A DNA stretch of 46,437 nt from the NCBI RefSeq assembly GCF_029952525.1, contig NZ_JASAOF010000034.1, forward strand, positions 1-46,437, written 5' to 3'. The position numbers and the translations under genes were made by a program. The notes beneath the pieces were generated by a model. That model saw only the letters and a program-made list of their open reading frames with translations, was not told where the DNA came from and did not search any database. The number at the start of each line of letters is the position of its first letter. Within the stretch, counting starts at the first letter, position 1. Shown here one piece after another: positions 1-11,097 of the stretch. The stretch is from Saccharopolyspora ipomoeae (GTDB taxonomy: Bacteria; Actinomycetota; Actinomycetes; Mycobacteriales; Pseudonocardiaceae).

Positions 1-49
1 CCCGAAAACCCCCTGAACACCACCCCCCCTTTAAGGGTGAAACCCCAGG

Positions 50-433
50 TCAGGGGGCCAGCCGTGCCTCGAATAGGGCTTCCAGCTCCGTGGTCGTGGA
101 ATCGCGGTCCGAGTGGTGGATGCCGACCATTCCCGCCGCGACCGCTCCATCGACGTTGCGCCGGAGATCGTCGACGAAGACGCACTCCCCCGGTTCGAGC
201 CCGATCCGCCGCGCGGCGAGCCGGTAGATCTCGGGATCGGGTTTGGCGAACCCGACGGCTCCGGAGAGCACCACGGAATCGAACCCGTCCGCCAACTCCG
301 GATCGGGAAGCCGGTCGGCGTTGGAGACGACGGCGGTGCGCACCCCGGTGGCCCGGAGCGCGCGGGCGACCGCGTCCATCCCGGGCTCGTCGAGCACTCC
401 GGCGTAGTCGAGAAGCAGTCCGCGCAGATCCAC
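50..433 (-). CDS. Small HAD-like protein with altered motif I
   Basis: About 127 residues, resembling the HAD (haloacid dehalogenase-like) hydrolase fold. Near the N-terminus is LLLDYAGVL, the place of motif I (DxDGT/V). The first Asp, the usual nucleophile, is kept, but the second Asp, the usual acid/base, is Ala. VVSNAD fits motif II, a Lys in GFAKPDPEIY fits motif III, and VFVDDLRRN fits motif IV. It is short for the family and has almost no cap, so it is a minimal HAD. I chose GTG at 433 because TACGGT (446-441) lies exactly 7 nt upstream, a leaderless layout seen at other genes here; GTG at 442 is an alternative. Substrate unknown. Phosphatase chemistry may be reduced or lost. Confidence 0.75.
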   Translation of the reverse strand: MDLRGLLLDYAGVLDEPGMDAVARALRATGVRTAVVSNADRLPDPELADGFDSVVLSGAVGFAKPDPEIYRLAARRIGLEPGECVFVDDLRRNVDGAVAAGMVGIHHSDRDSTTTELEALFEARLAP

Positions 434-544
434 GTTCAGCACCGTAGGCCACACGATCGGGTGGTACCCGCCGAAACGTGACCGGATTCGCGGGTCTCGC
501 GCCTCTTTCACATCGGGGGAGGAACCGACGACGGAGGAGACCCC

Positions 545-1005
545 ATGACCGCCATCCAGGGCAGCACCGCTGCCCAGCCCAGAACCACCTCGCAAACCAG
601 AACCACCTTCCCGCCCAGGCCGATCGCCCGTCCGGCGTCGACTCCCCGCTCCCGCACCGAGCCACCACCAGGTCCTCGGCACGCGGCGCAGCGCAGCGCG
701 ACGGCGGTCGCCTCGGTGATCGGCAGACAGGTCTTCGACGTGCTCGCCGGGCGCACGCGCGTGGACCGGGTGCGCGAGTCCCTGACGGCCACGGTCTTCG
801 GGAACCTGATCGGCGTCCGGCTGCACGGCGCCGGCCACCCGGACTACCGGCTGCACTCGGTGCACGCGTGCGCGGTCGGGGATTCGGTGGTGGAGGCCTG
901 CCTGATCGTGGGTGCGCACCGGTTCCGCGCCCTGGTCCTGCGCATCGAGCGGCAAGCGCAGCGCTGGGTCTGCACCCGGCTGTCGCCGATCGAGCGGAGC
1001 GCCTT

Positions 1006-1009
<4 letters not shown>
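545..1009 (+). CDS. Rv3235 family protein (DUF6459-like)
   Basis: A 154-residue protein with a disordered Pro/Thr/Arg-rich N-terminus (about residues 1-50) and a compact C-terminal domain starting near RQVFDVLAGRTRVDRV. I recognise this as the Rv3235/DUF6459 type found near secA in mycobacteria and relatives; the function is unknown. A GGAGGAG ribosome site at 533-539 supports the ATG. Its TAG stop at 1007-1009 overlaps the TAG stop of the convergent kinase gene within one CTAG. The family name is recalled from conserved sequence, not searched. Confidence 0.72.
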
Positions 1010-2210
<1,201 letters not shown>

Positions 2211-2214
<4 letters not shown>

Positions 2215-5200
2215 GACACATCCGCCGTGGTCGTGGTGCGGACCCGGCCCCCGTCGACCTGGCTGCCGTCCACCCGGCCGCCGCTGACGCGGAGCACCAG
2301 GTCGCTGCCCGCGGTCTCGCTGATCCGGTGCGTCACGTGCACGACGGTGCGGCCGCGGAGCCGGTCGCGCAGCCGGTGCAGCAGCGCGTCCGCGGTCTCG
2401 GCGTCGAGGTGCGCGGTGGGCTCGTCGAGCAGCACCAGGTCGGCGTCGGCGAGCAGCGCTCGGGCGAGCGCGAGCCGCTGGGCCTCGCCACCGGAGAGCT
2501 CGGTTCCGCCGCTGCCGACCGGGGTGTCGAGGTCCCAACCGGGCAGTCCGGCGGTGTCGAGCGCGTCGGTGAGCTCGGCGTCGGTCGCGCCGGGTGCGGC
2601 GAGCCGGAGGTTCTCGCGGACGGTGGTGGTCACCAGCTGCGGGTCCTGCGGGCACCACGCCACGCGGTCCGGCACCCGGGCGAAACCGCCAGCGGCCGGC
2701 ACGAATCCGAGCAGCAAGGCGAGCAGCGTCGACTTGCCCGCCCCGGAGGGCCCGACGACGGCGACGTGCGACCCGGCGGGCACGTGCAGGTCGACGTCGG
2801 AGAGCACCACCGGCCCGTCGGGCCAGGCGATGTCGGCGCCGACCAGGTCGATCTCGCCCTCGGTCCCGGCCGGGCGCTGATCGGGCTCCGGTGCGCTGAG
2901 CAGCGGCGCGAGCCGGTCGTGGGCGGCGCGCAGCGTGCGCCACTGCTGCGCGGCGGGCGGCAGCAGCGCGACGGCTTCGGCAGCGGCGAGCGGGACGAGC
3001 GCGAGCAGCGGCGCGAGTTCGGGCGCCAGTCGGCCGTCGGAGACGGCGGTCGCGGCGAGGTGGGCGCTGCCGAGCACGGCGGCGCCGATCAGCAGCGTGT
3101 GCACGGCGGTCGCGGCTCCGGTGCCGAAGGCGGCGCGGCGGGCGCGGGCGGCGAGCCGCGAGTCGGCCTCGGTGAGTTCGGCGCGACGCCGGGTGTGCGC
3201 GCCGAAGGCCAGCAGTTCGGCGGCGCCGTCGAGCAGCGCGAGCACGCGGGCCGCCACGACGCGGCGGCCTTCGGCGACGGCGGCGCTGGCGCGCTGCTCG
3301 GCGAGCACCGCGACGACGGGGGTCGCCACGCTCGCGGTCGCCAGGGCGAGGGCGAGCACGAGGCCGGCTTCGGGCAGCACCAGGGCCTGCACGACGACGG
3401 CCGCCACCAGGACGACGAACGCGATCAGCGGAGGGAGGACGACGCGGGGGATCTGGTCCCGGACCTCGTCGACGTCGTCGACGAGCCTGGCCACGCCCTC
3501 ACCGCGCCGCAGTCCGGCGGTGCGGACCGGACCGATCCGGACCAGCGCGGACCACAGCCGTTCGCGCAGGTCGCCTGCGGTGCGGAAGGCGGCGTCGTGG
3601 GTGACGAGCCGTTCCAGGTAGCGCAGCGCGGCACGGGAGAGCGCGAAGGTGCGGACGCCGACGACCGCGACGGACAGGGTCAGGATCGGCGGTTGCTGGG
3701 AGGCTCGGGCGATCAGCCAGGCGGAGGTGGCGGTGAGCGCGAGTCCGGACAGCAGCGACAGCGCGCCGAGCGCGGCACCGGCGAGCGTCCGCGTGCCGAT
3801 CAGGTCGCGCAGTCGGCCGCGCGCGGTGGTCTCCGCTGGGCCCGGTGCCTCGACCTCCGGGGCCGCGGTCTCGGGTCCGGTGCTCTCGGACGTGGGCCGG
3901 TGGCTGGCCAGGACGACGGTCGCGCCGCGCTGGGCGGCGCGGGCGACGGCGGCGTCGACGCGCTGGGCGCTCGCCGCGTCGAGGTGCGCGGTGGGCTCGT
4001 CGAGCAGCAGGAACGTCGCGTCGCCGCGCAGCCGCAGCAGGGCGCGGGCGACGGCGACGCGCTGGCGCTCGCCCGCGGACAGCTCGTCGATGCGGCGGTC
4101 GGCCAGGTGCCCGGCGGCGGCGTCGGCCAGCGTCCCGTCGATGTGGTCGGCGAGGTCGGGCTGGTCGGCGGTGGCGACCAGCAGCTCGTCGCGGACCGTG
4201 CCGCCGGTGAACGTCGGGCGCTGCGGCACCCAGGCGACCCGGCGCCGCCACTCCTCGACGGTGGGGGTGGCTCCACCGCAGGTCACGACACCGGAGTCGG
4301 GGTGGGCGAAGCCGAGCAGCACGGCCAGCACGGTGGACTTCCCGCTGCCGCTCGGGCCGATGTCCCCCGAACCGATGTCCCCGGACCCGAGGTCGCCGCT
4401 GGCGAGCCGCAGCACGGATCCGGGTCGCGCGGTGAAGCTCAGCCCGTCCGGCACGAACGCGTCGCGGCGCCGGACCCGCAGTCCGGACACCCGCAGCACA
4501 CCGGGCTCGTCGTCGGGGTTCCCGGTGACCGCGAACCCGGCCGGCTCGGGGGCGGACACGATCTCGTCGACGCGGCGGACGGCCTCGACGCCGTCCTCGC
4601 TGGCGTGGTGCGCGGCGCCGACGGCGCGCAGCGGCAGGTAGCACTCCGGGGCCAGGACCAGCACCAACAACCCGGTCGCCAGGTCGAGATCACCGGAGAC
4701 CAGGCGGAGACCGATGCCGACGGCGACCATCGCCACCGACAGCGACGAGAACAGCTCCAGCACCAGCGCGGACAGGAACGCGATCCGCAGCGTGGCGACG
4801 GTGCTGCGGCGGTGCTCCTCGCTGACCTTGCGGACGACCTCGCGCTGGGCTCGCGCGCGGCCGAACGCGGTGAGCACCGGCAGGGCGCGGATCAGCTCCA
4901 GCAGCCGGGCCGACAGCCGGTGCTCGGCGTCGGTCGCGCGGGCGGTGCGCTGCTCGGTGTAGCGGCCGACGAGCCACGCGAACAGCGGGATCAGCGGCAC
5001 GGTCAGCACCACGACCAGCGCGGACACCCAGTCCGACCAGAGGATCCAGGCGCCGACCAGCGGCGGCACGATCGCGGCGGTGACCAGCGCGGGCAGGTAC
5101 TTGGTGAAGTAGGCGTCGAGCGCGTCGAGACCCCGGGTGGCCAGAGCGGTGAGCTCGGCGGGCCCGCGCTTGCCGATCCACTCGGGGCCGCGCCGCAGCG

Positions 5201-5501
5201 CGGAGTCGAGCAGCAGGGCGCGCAGTTCCTCCTTGGCACCGGCGGCGGCGCGCGCGGAGACCGCTTCGGTGGCCCAGCCGAGCGCGGCGCGGGCGAGGAC
5301 GGCGACGGCCAGCACGACCAGCCGGTCGCCGATCTCGGCGGCGGGCACCCCGCGCACCACGACGTCGGCGAGCGCGCTGCCGATCGCCCAGGCCTGCGCG
5401 ATGAGCGCGACCGCGTTGCCCGCGGCGAGCAGTCCGCCGACGACGAGCGCGCGCCGCGTCGACCCGGACAGCCGGGGCAGGGCGCCGAGCGGGCCGCTCA
5501 C
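2211..5501 (-). CDS. cydDC: Fused CydDC thiol-reductant ABC exporter
   Basis: A 1096-residue fusion of two half-transporters, each with about six membrane helices and an ABC ATPase. CydDC exports cysteine/glutathione-type reductants and is needed to assemble cytochrome bd. The second ATPase is canonical: Walker A GPSGAGKST, signature LSGGEAQR, Walker B LVLLDEPTAHLD. The first has GPSGSGKST, LSAGERQR and FLLLDEPTAHLD. However, a 3 x 15-bp tandem repeat (4357-4401) inserts a Gly/Ser/Asp-rich segment directly before its P-loop, where the family has a continuous beta-strand. GTG at 5501 overlaps the cydB stop by 4 bp. A fused cydDC is usual in actinobacteria; the P-loop insert is not typical of the family as I know it. 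Confidence 0.92.
4357..4401 (-). repeat. 3 x 15-bp in-frame tandem repeat in cydDC
   Basis: Three consecutive 15-bp units (4357-4371, 4372-4386, 4387-4401). The first two differ at three positions and the third is more diverged. On the coding strand they read ASGDL-GSGDI-GSGDI and abut the first Walker A motif. Repeats in frame expand or contract by whole pentapeptides, so length may vary between strains. Confidence 0.85.
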
Positions 5502-6505
5502 GGCGCGTGCACCGGTGGGATGTGCTTCGTGCCGATGCGCTTGCGGAACACCCAGTAGGTCCAGCTCTGGTAGATCAGCACGGCCGGGGTGCCGAACGCG
5601 GCGACCCAGGTCATGATCATCAGCGGGTAATCGCTGGCGGCGGTGTCCTCGACGGACAGCGAGAACGCGGGGTCCACCGTGGACGGGATGACGTTCGGCC
5701 ACAGCGAGCCGAACAGCGTCACCACCACACCGGTCAGCGCGACCGCCTGCAGGAAGAACGCCTGCCCCTCCCGGTCGGCGGCGACCCTGGCGAGACCGAG
5801 CAGACCCGCCGCCAGGGCGATCACCAGCGGGATCCAGGTCCAGGCCGAACCCTCGCGGAACTGGGCGAGCAGCACCAGCGCGACCACCGGCAGCAGCAGC
5901 GGCAGGCCGGCGCGCAGCGCGAACCGGCGGGCGCGCAACCGCATCTCGCCCTCGGTCTTGAGCGCGAGGAACACGGCGCCGTGCAGCATCGAGAAGGTGA
6001 CCACGGCGATCGCGCCGACGACGCTGGGCAGGCTGAAGATCGTCCACCAGCCTCCGACCCGGTCGCCGTTGGCGTCCAGCGGCAGCCCGAAGACGTTGGC
6101 CGACAGCACCAGTCCGACCATCGCGGGCGCGATCCAGGAGGCCAGCACGATCACCGCGTCCCAGGTGCGCCGCCAGCGGTCGGTGTCGACCTTGCCCCGG
6201 TACTCGAAGGCGACACCCCGCCCGATCAGCACGAGCAGCAGCACCAGCAGCGGCAGGTAGGCGGTGGAGAACAGCGACGCGTACCAGCCGGGGAAGGCGG
6301 CGAAGGTGGCTCCACCGGCCACGATCAGCCACACCTCGTTTCCGTCCCAGACCGGCCCGATGGTGTTGATCAGGACGCGGCGCTGGGTGTTGTCGCGCCC
6401 GAGGATCGGCAGCAGCATCCCGACGCCGAAGTCGAATCCCTCGAGGAACAGGTAGCCCAGCCACAGCAGGGCGATCACGAGGAACCAGAAGGTGGGGAGA
6501 TCCAT
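5498..6505 (-). CDS. cydB: Cytochrome bd oxidase subunit II
   Basis: A 335-residue polytopic membrane protein. It opens with MDLPTFWFLVIALLWLGYLF and then EGFDFGVGMLLP, a hallmark of CydB. NTIGPVWDGNEVWLI and GGATFAAFPGWYA are also conserved. It is the second core subunit of the bd-type quinol oxidase, which reduces O2 to water at high affinity without pumping protons. The length is normal. It starts 9 bp after the cydA stop and its TGA overlaps the cydDC GTG, so the operon order is cydA-cydB-cydDC-kinase. Confidence 0.96.
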   Translation of the reverse strand: MDLPTFWFLVIALLWLGYLFLEGFDFGVGMLLPILGRDNTQRRVLINTIGPVWDGNEVWLIVAGGATFAAFPGWYASLFSTAYLPLLVLLLVLIGRGVAFEYRGKVDTDRWRRTWDAVIVLASWIAPAMVGLVLSANVFGLPLDANGDRVGGWWTIFSLPSVVGAIAVVTFSMLHGAVFLALKTEGEMRLRARRFALRAGLPLLLPVVALVLLAQFREGSAWTWIPLVIALAAGLLGLARVAADREGQAFFLQAVALTGVVVTLFGSLWPNVIPSTVDPAFSLSVEDTAASDYPLMIMTWVAAFGTPAVLIYQSWTYWVFRKRIGTKHIPPVHAP

Positions 6506-6514
6506 CTCGGCCTC

Positions 6515-8023
6515 TCAGTACGCGAAGGACAGGGCTTCGTCGGCGTCGGACTTCTTCTCCGGCGGCATCACGGCGTCGAACCCGCCGCGCGAGAAGCGGA
6601 TCATCAGGAAGATCTCCACGACCAGCAGCACCCCGTAGAGCGCGGTCAGGCTGATCACCGAGGTCAGCATCTCGCCGGGCGTCACGCCGGAGGACACGGC
6701 GGAGGCGGTGTACATGTACACGCCGTCCACGCCGGACGGGTTCGGGTTGGGCGCGACGACGAACGGCTGGCGGCCCATCTCGGTGAACACCCACCCGGCG
6801 ATGTTGCCGCCGAACGGCGCCCCGATGCCGAGCAGCGCCAGCGGCGCCCACCACTTGCCGCGGGGGAACCGCTGCTTGCGGGTCAGCCACAGCACGGCCA
6901 CGCCGCCGAGCGCGGCCAGCCCGCCGAAGCCGATCATGAACCGGAATCCCCAGTAGGTCACCGGCAGCAGCGGCTGGTAGTCGATCGGCTGGCCCGCGAA
7001 CTGCCCCAGCCGCGGGTCGTCCGGGTAGTGCGTGCCGTACGCGGCCTGGTACTTCGGGATGAGCTCGTTGACCCCGTCGACCTCGCTGGTGAAGTCGCCT
7101 TCGGCCAGGTACGACAGGATGTAGGGCACGGTCAGGCTCTTGACGTCCTCGCAGTTGGGGCGGCTGACGTCGCCGACCGCGAAGATCGAGAAGCTGGCGG
7201 GCGCCTCGCTGTGGCACAGCGCTTCGGCGGAGGCCATCTTCATCGGTTGCTGGTCGAACATCAGCTTGCCCTGGATGTCGCCGCTGATCGCCAGCCCGGC
7301 GAAGGCCACGACCGCGACCCAGGCGCCGAGCCGCATCGATCCGTGCCAGGCGCGCCGGTCCTCCTCGTCAACGGGCTCGCCGGCGCTGTCGGCCTGCTTG
7401 CGCTGCCGCACGATCTGCCAGGCGGCGATGCCGATGAGGAAGCCGCCCGCGACGGCGAAGCAGCCGAAGACGGTGTGCGGGAAGGCCGCCAGGACGGTGG
7501 AGTTGGTCAGCACCGCCCAGATCGAGATGAGCTCGGGCTTGCCCTCGACCATCCGGATGCCGACGGGGTGCTGCATCCAGGAGTTGGCGGCCAGGATGAA
7601 GTACGCCGAGAGCACGGTGGCCAGCGAGAACGCCCAGGCGCAGGCCAGGTGGACGCCCTTGGAGAGCCGGTCCCAGCCGAAGATCCACAGGCCGAGGAAG
7701 GTCGACTCGACGAAGAACGCCAGCAGGCCCTCCATCGCCAGCGGCGCGCCGAAGACGTCGCCGACGAAGCGGGAGTAGGAGCTCCAGGCCATGCCGAACT
7801 GGAACTCCTGCACGATCCCGGTGACCACCCCCATGGCGAAGTTGATCAGCATCAACTTGCCCCAGAACTTGGTCATCTTCAGGTATCGGCGGTTCCCGGT
7901 GCGGTACCAGGCCGTCTGCATCCCGGCGACCAGGATCGCCAGTCCGATGGTCAGCGGCACCATCAGGAAGTGGTAGACGGTCGTGATCCCGAACTGCCAG
8001 CGCGCGATGTCGAGCAGATCCAC
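6515..8023 (-). CDS. cydA: Cytochrome bd oxidase subunit I
   Basis: A 502-residue membrane protein carrying the three haems. From the chosen start, His18 (VYHFL) and His183 (FPHTVFG) match the E. coli haem ligands His19 and His186. Glu98 (MEGL) and Glu106 (VEST) match the conserved acidic residues. MGRQPFVV near the C-terminus is the GRQP motif. The quinol-binding Q loop lacks the long insertion of E. coli, so this is the short-Q-loop type usual in actinobacteria. I chose GTG at 8023, preceded by a G-rich ribosome site, over the more upstream start at 8065, which would add a basic non-conserved tail. First gene of the operon. Confidence 0.96.
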   Translation of the reverse strand: MDLLDIARWQFGITTVYHFLMVPLTIGLAILVAGMQTAWYRTGNRRYLKMTKFWGKLMLINFAMGVVTGIVQEFQFGMAWSSYSRFVGDVFGAPLAMEGLLAFFVESTFLGLWIFGWDRLSKGVHLACAWAFSLATVLSAYFILAANSWMQHPVGIRMVEGKPELISIWAVLTNSTVLAAFPHTVFGCFAVAGGFLIGIAAWQIVRQRKQADSAGEPVDEEDRRAWHGSMRLGAWVAVVAFAGLAISGDIQGKLMFDQQPMKMASAEALCHSEAPASFSIFAVGDVSRPNCEDVKSLTVPYILSYLAEGDFTSEVDGVNELIPKYQAAYGTHYPDDPRLGQFAGQPIDYQPLLPVTYWGFRFMIGFGGLAALGGVAVLWLTRKQRFPRGKWWAPLALLGIGAPFGGNIAGWVFTEMGRQPFVVAPNPNPSGVDGVYMYTASAVSSGVTPGEMLTSVISLTALYGVLLVVEIFLMIRFSRGGFDAVMPPEKKSDADEALSFAY

Positions 8024-8104
8024 GCCCCCACACTGCCGCCCGCACGCGTGCGCGCGCAGAGGCAAGGGCCCCCAATCGCCCGGTCGAGCGTCCCGACCTC
8101 AGCG

Positions 8105-8116
8105 GGACCTAGGTCC
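8105..8116. promoter_or_regulatory. 12-bp palindrome upstream of cydA
   Basis: GGACCTAGGTCC is a perfect palindrome 82 bp before the cydA start, in the 172-bp gap between iclR and cydA. It is a possible operator. It does not resemble a Rex site (TTGTGAA-N-TTCACAA), and I see no clear Rex site in this gap. Confidence 0.3.
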
Positions 8117-8178
8117 TCATCCACTCAGCGCGACCTCGACGCCCACCGGGGACGAAACACCCGAACGATCAGGTGGCG

Positions 8179-8195
8179 CCGTCCGAAGCGGACGG
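8179..8195 (-). terminator. Hairpin after iclR
   Basis: CCGTCCG and CGGACGG form a 7-bp stem with a 3-nt loop directly after the iclR stop codon. There is no strong T run, so it is a plausible but weak terminator separating the fah-iclR unit from the cyd operon. Confidence 0.45.
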
Positions 8196-8879
8196 TCACC
8201 GGAGGGCTTCGGCGACCGTCTCCGCCGTCTCGACCACCATCGGCCCGATCTCGTCGGCGGCGATCGGCTGCAGCGCCACCACTCCGACGCTGGCGCGCAG
8301 CCCCGGCACCCCGCGCACCGGCGCGGCCACGCCGAAGGCGCCCTGCTGCAGGTCACCGCTGCTGGAGATCCACCGGGGCGCGCCCGCGGGCAGGTCGACC
8401 GCCCGGCCGGCGGCACCGCGCTGGATGGGGTGGCGCGTGCCCACCCGGTAGGACACGTGATAGCTGGTCCACGAGGGTTCGACGACCGCCACGGCCTGCG
8501 CCTCGCTGCCGTCGGCGACGGTCAGGTGCGCGGTCGCGCCGACCTTCTCCGCCAGCGCCCGCAGCGCGGGCGTGCAGGCGACCCGCAGCTGCGGCAGGAC
8601 CCGTCCCGCCAGCCACAGCACGCCGAGACCCAACCGGACCCGCGACCCCTCGCGCCGCACCAGCCCGCGGCTCTGCAGCGGCCCGAGCAGCCGGTACACG
8701 GCGGCGCGGCTCACGCCGATGCGCGCGGCCAGGTCGCTGATCGTCGGCGCCTCGCTCTCCGCGTCGGCCACCGCCTGGAGCAGGCTCAACCCGCGCTCCA
8801 GCGTCAGCGAGCTCTCCTTGGTGCCCGCGGGCACCTCGTGCGGGAGGCGCGGGACGTGCGTCGGATCGGGTTGGGCCAT
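8196..8879 (-). CDS. IclR-family transcriptional regulator
   Basis: A 227-residue regulator. An N-terminal winged helix-turn-helix covers about residues 27-85 (ISDLAARIGVSRAAVYRLL). The C-terminal IclR effector domain follows, with HPIQRGAAGRAV in the conserved HxxxxGKA region. It begins 4 bp after the fumarylacetoacetase stop, so the two are co-transcribed. IclR proteins often control aromatic and acetate catabolism, so it probably controls this operon in response to a tyrosine or homogentisate-derived ligand. A candidate operator is the inverted repeat at 11098-11130. Target and ligand are inferred. Confidence 0.88.
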   Translation of the reverse strand: MAQPDPTHVPRLPHEVPAGTKESSLTLERGLSLLQAVADAESEAPTISDLAARIGVSRAAVYRLLGPLQSRGLVRREGSRVRLGLGVLWLAGRVLPQLRVACTPALRALAEKVGATAHLTVADGSEAQAVAVVEPSWTSYHVSYRVGTRHPIQRGAAGRAVDLPAGAPRWISSSGDLQQGAFGVAAPVRGVPGLRASVGVVALQPIAADEIGPMVVETAETVAEALR

Positions 8880-8883
8880 CGCG

Positions 8884-10089
8884 TCACCTCCGAGCCGCCG
8901 CGAGCACCGTGCCGGTCACCTCGCCGAGCCCGACGACCGAGCCGCCGGGACCCGGCGCGCTACCGCTCAGTGTCACCCGGTCGCCGTCCTGGAGGAAGGT
9001 CCGCTGCTCGCCGTCGGACAGCGTGATCGGGTCCGATCCGCCCCAGGTCAGCTCCAGCAGGCAGCCGCGGTGCTCGCGCTCGGGCCCGGACACGGTGCCG
9101 GAGGCGAACAGGTCACCGGGCCGCGCCGGGGCGCCGCCGACGGTCAGGTGCGCGAGCTGCTGCGCGGGCGTCCAGTACATGTCGGCGAAGCGCGGGTGCG
9201 ACAGCGTCGTCTCGTTGCAGCGCACCTCCAGCCGCAGGTCCAGGCCCCACGGCTCGGACTCCACCAGGTACTGCTGCAGCGGGTGCTCCGGCGGCGGGGC
9301 CGGGACGCGCGCGTGCTCGAACGCCTCCAGCGGCGTGATCCAGCCGGCGACGGAGGTCGCGAAGGACTTCGACAGGAACGGGCCGAGCGGCTTGGACTCC
9401 CACGCCTGCACGTCGCGGGCCGACCAGTCGTTGACCAGCGCGACGCCGAAGACGTGGTCGGCGAACTCCGAGGTGGGGATGCGCGCGGCGGCCTCACCGC
9501 CGCACACGAACCCGACCTCGGCCTCGAAGTCCAGCCGCCGGGTGGGGCCGAACGCCGGGTGCGCGTCGCCGGTCGCCTTGCGCTGGCCGCTGGGCCGGTG
9601 GATGTCGGTGCCCGACACGCACACCGTCCCGGCGCGCCCGTGGTAGCCGATCGGCAGGTGCGTCCAGTTCTCCGGCAGCGGCGCCGCGCCCCGGCTGAGG
9701 ATGCGACCGGCGTTCTCGGCGTGGTGCCGGGAGGCGAAGAAGTCGACGTAGTCGCCGACGGTGAACGGCATCGACAGCGTGTGCCAGTCGGTGCGCACCA
9801 GCTCGGCCCCGGCCGGGGCGCGATCGGCGGTCACGATGCCGGTGAGCCGTTCCCGCAGCTCGCGCCAGACGTCCCGGCCCGCCGCGAGCAGCGGATCGAG
9901 GGAGTCGCCGGAGACGAGGTCGGCCAGCCGAGGACCGAGTTCGCCGGAGATGCCCCGCAGCGGCAGGGCGTGCCGCCCGACGCGCACCGCGACCACCGGA
10001 CCGGTGCCGGTGACCAGCACGCCGTACGGGAGGGTCTGCGGCCCGAACGGCTTGTCCGGGGCGAACTCCGCGTCCTCGATCCAGCTCAA
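8884..10089 (-). CDS. fahA: Fumarylacetoacetase
   Basis: A 401-residue enzyme that splits fumarylacetoacetate to fumarate and acetoacetate, the last step of tyrosine/homogentisate breakdown. It has the FAH N-terminal beta-barrel domain and the catalytic FAH domain. Visible motifs are FASRHHAENAGRI, PIGYHGRAGTV, the metal-binding stretch RLDFEAEVGFV, NDWSARDVQAWE and PLGPFLSKSF. I chose TTG at 10089, giving a start like SWIEDAEFAP. The TTG overlaps the upstream stop (TTGA), so translation is coupled. The iclR gene follows by 4 bp. No hmgA or hpd is in the window. Confidence 0.94.
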   Translation of the reverse strand: MSWIEDAEFAPDKPFGPQTLPYGVLVTGTGPVVAVRVGRHALPLRGISGELGPRLADLVSGDSLDPLLAAGRDVWRELRERLTGIVTADRAPAGAELVRTDWHTLSMPFTVGDYVDFFASRHHAENAGRILSRGAAPLPENWTHLPIGYHGRAGTVCVSGTDIHRPSGQRKATGDAHPAFGPTRRLDFEAEVGFVCGGEAAARIPTSEFADHVFGVALVNDWSARDVQAWESKPLGPFLSKSFATSVAGWITPLEAFEHARVPAPPPEHPLQQYLVESEPWGLDLRLEVRCNETTLSHPRFADMYWTPAQQLAHLTVGGAPARPGDLFASGTVSGPEREHRGCLLELTWGGSDPITLSDGEQRTFLQDGDRVTLSGSAPGPGGSVVGLGEVTGTVLAAARR

Positions 10090-10967
10090 AGCAACCCCAA
10101 TCCTTCCAGTTCGGCGACGGGGTCCTTCAGCGAGCACGAGCCGTACGAGGCGAAGACGTCGCGCACCGCGTTGGCCGCGTCGTCGGACAGCGAGCGGGCC
10201 TCCTCGGCCAGCGCGGCGCCGTCGGTGCTTTCCAGCGCCGCCCGCACATCCTTGCCGGAAAGGGAGCGCGCGGTCGCGACGAGCAGGTTGAGGAAACCGT
10301 GATGGGTGAATCCCGTTTCCGGGTCCTCGCCCCGGACGGCGGCGTTGAGACCGGTGGTGGCCTTGAACGGGACGTCCAGCGATCCGGCGACGGCGAGGAA
10401 CTCGGCGACCTCGTCGACGGTGGGCACGGCCTCGGCGGTCTGGCCGCCGGTGCGCAGCTTGGGCCAGCAGCCGTGCTCGGCGACGCGGCGGATGCCGTCC
10501 AACCAGCCCTCCCCGCCGCGGCGGGGCTCGACGACGCGGGTGATGTCCTCGGGCACGAACTCCGAGACGCGCTCCAGCCAGATGTCGTCGACGTCCGACG
10601 GCGCGGGCATCTCGACCATCCGCAGCGCGAGCAGCTCCTGCCTGCCCTCGATGATCGACAGGGCCTTGGGCACGCCGCCCAGGCCGGTGTCGCATACCAG
10701 GGACAGCGGGATCGGCGAGGACGGCTTGGCCTTGGCCAGCTCGGTGATCAGCTCGGCGAGCCGGGACGCCTGGCACAGCATCGGCCCGAGCAGGCCGGCG
10801 AACTCGCCGGCCCGCGCGTCCAGGTGGTCGGTGACCGCCTGCGGTACCGGGGTGGCCACCTCGTTGCGGTTTCCGGGCGGGAAGAGCGCGGCGTCATCGA
10901 CCAGTCGGGCGAACAGGGGTGGGATGCCGCGCGGACCTGGCGCGCGAAGCTCAACAGCGCTTGACAC
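10086..10967 (-). CDS. Conserved protein of unknown function paired with fahA
   Basis: About 293 residues. I cannot name it, but I recall similar actinomycete proteins carrying LVDDAALFPPGN near the N-terminus and FKATTGLNAAVR plus GFTHHGFLNLL near the C-terminus. No signal peptide or membrane segment is seen, so it should be a soluble cytosolic protein. It is the first gene of the fah-iclR operon and overlaps fahA by 4 bp, which suggests a role in aromatic amino acid breakdown. I chose GTG at 10967 because TAGCGT (10980-10975) lies 7 nt upstream with TTGTTC 17 bp before that, giving a leaderless start. GTG at 10976 and TTG at 11003 are alternatives. Confidence 0.72.
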   Translation of the reverse strand: MSSAVELRAPGPRGIPPLFARLVDDAALFPPGNRNEVATPVPQAVTDHLDARAGEFAGLLGPMLCQASRLAELITELAKAKPSSPIPLSLVCDTGLGGVPKALSIIEGRQELLALRMVEMPAPSDVDDIWLERVSEFVPEDITRVVEPRRGGEGWLDGIRRVAEHGCWPKLRTGGQTAEAVPTVDEVAEFLAVAGSLDVPFKATTGLNAAVRGEDPETGFTHHGFLNLLVATARSLSGKDVRAALESTDGAALAEEARSLSDDAANAVRDVFASYGSCSLKDPVAELEGLGLL

Positions 10968-11097
10968 GGTGGACACGCTAGTGCCGTTGCGGCCAGTGAA
11001 CAAAGATGCCCGATAAACGGACGTCTGACCGGGTCATATGCGCCTCCCTGGGACGAGTTTGGCGGACATCATGCACCCCTGCGTAGTCACCCCACCC

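Noticed and set aside
5502..7217. N-terminal extension of CydDC
   Set aside because: This part is antisense-frame translation over cydB and cydA. The GTG overlapping the cydB stop is the fitting start.
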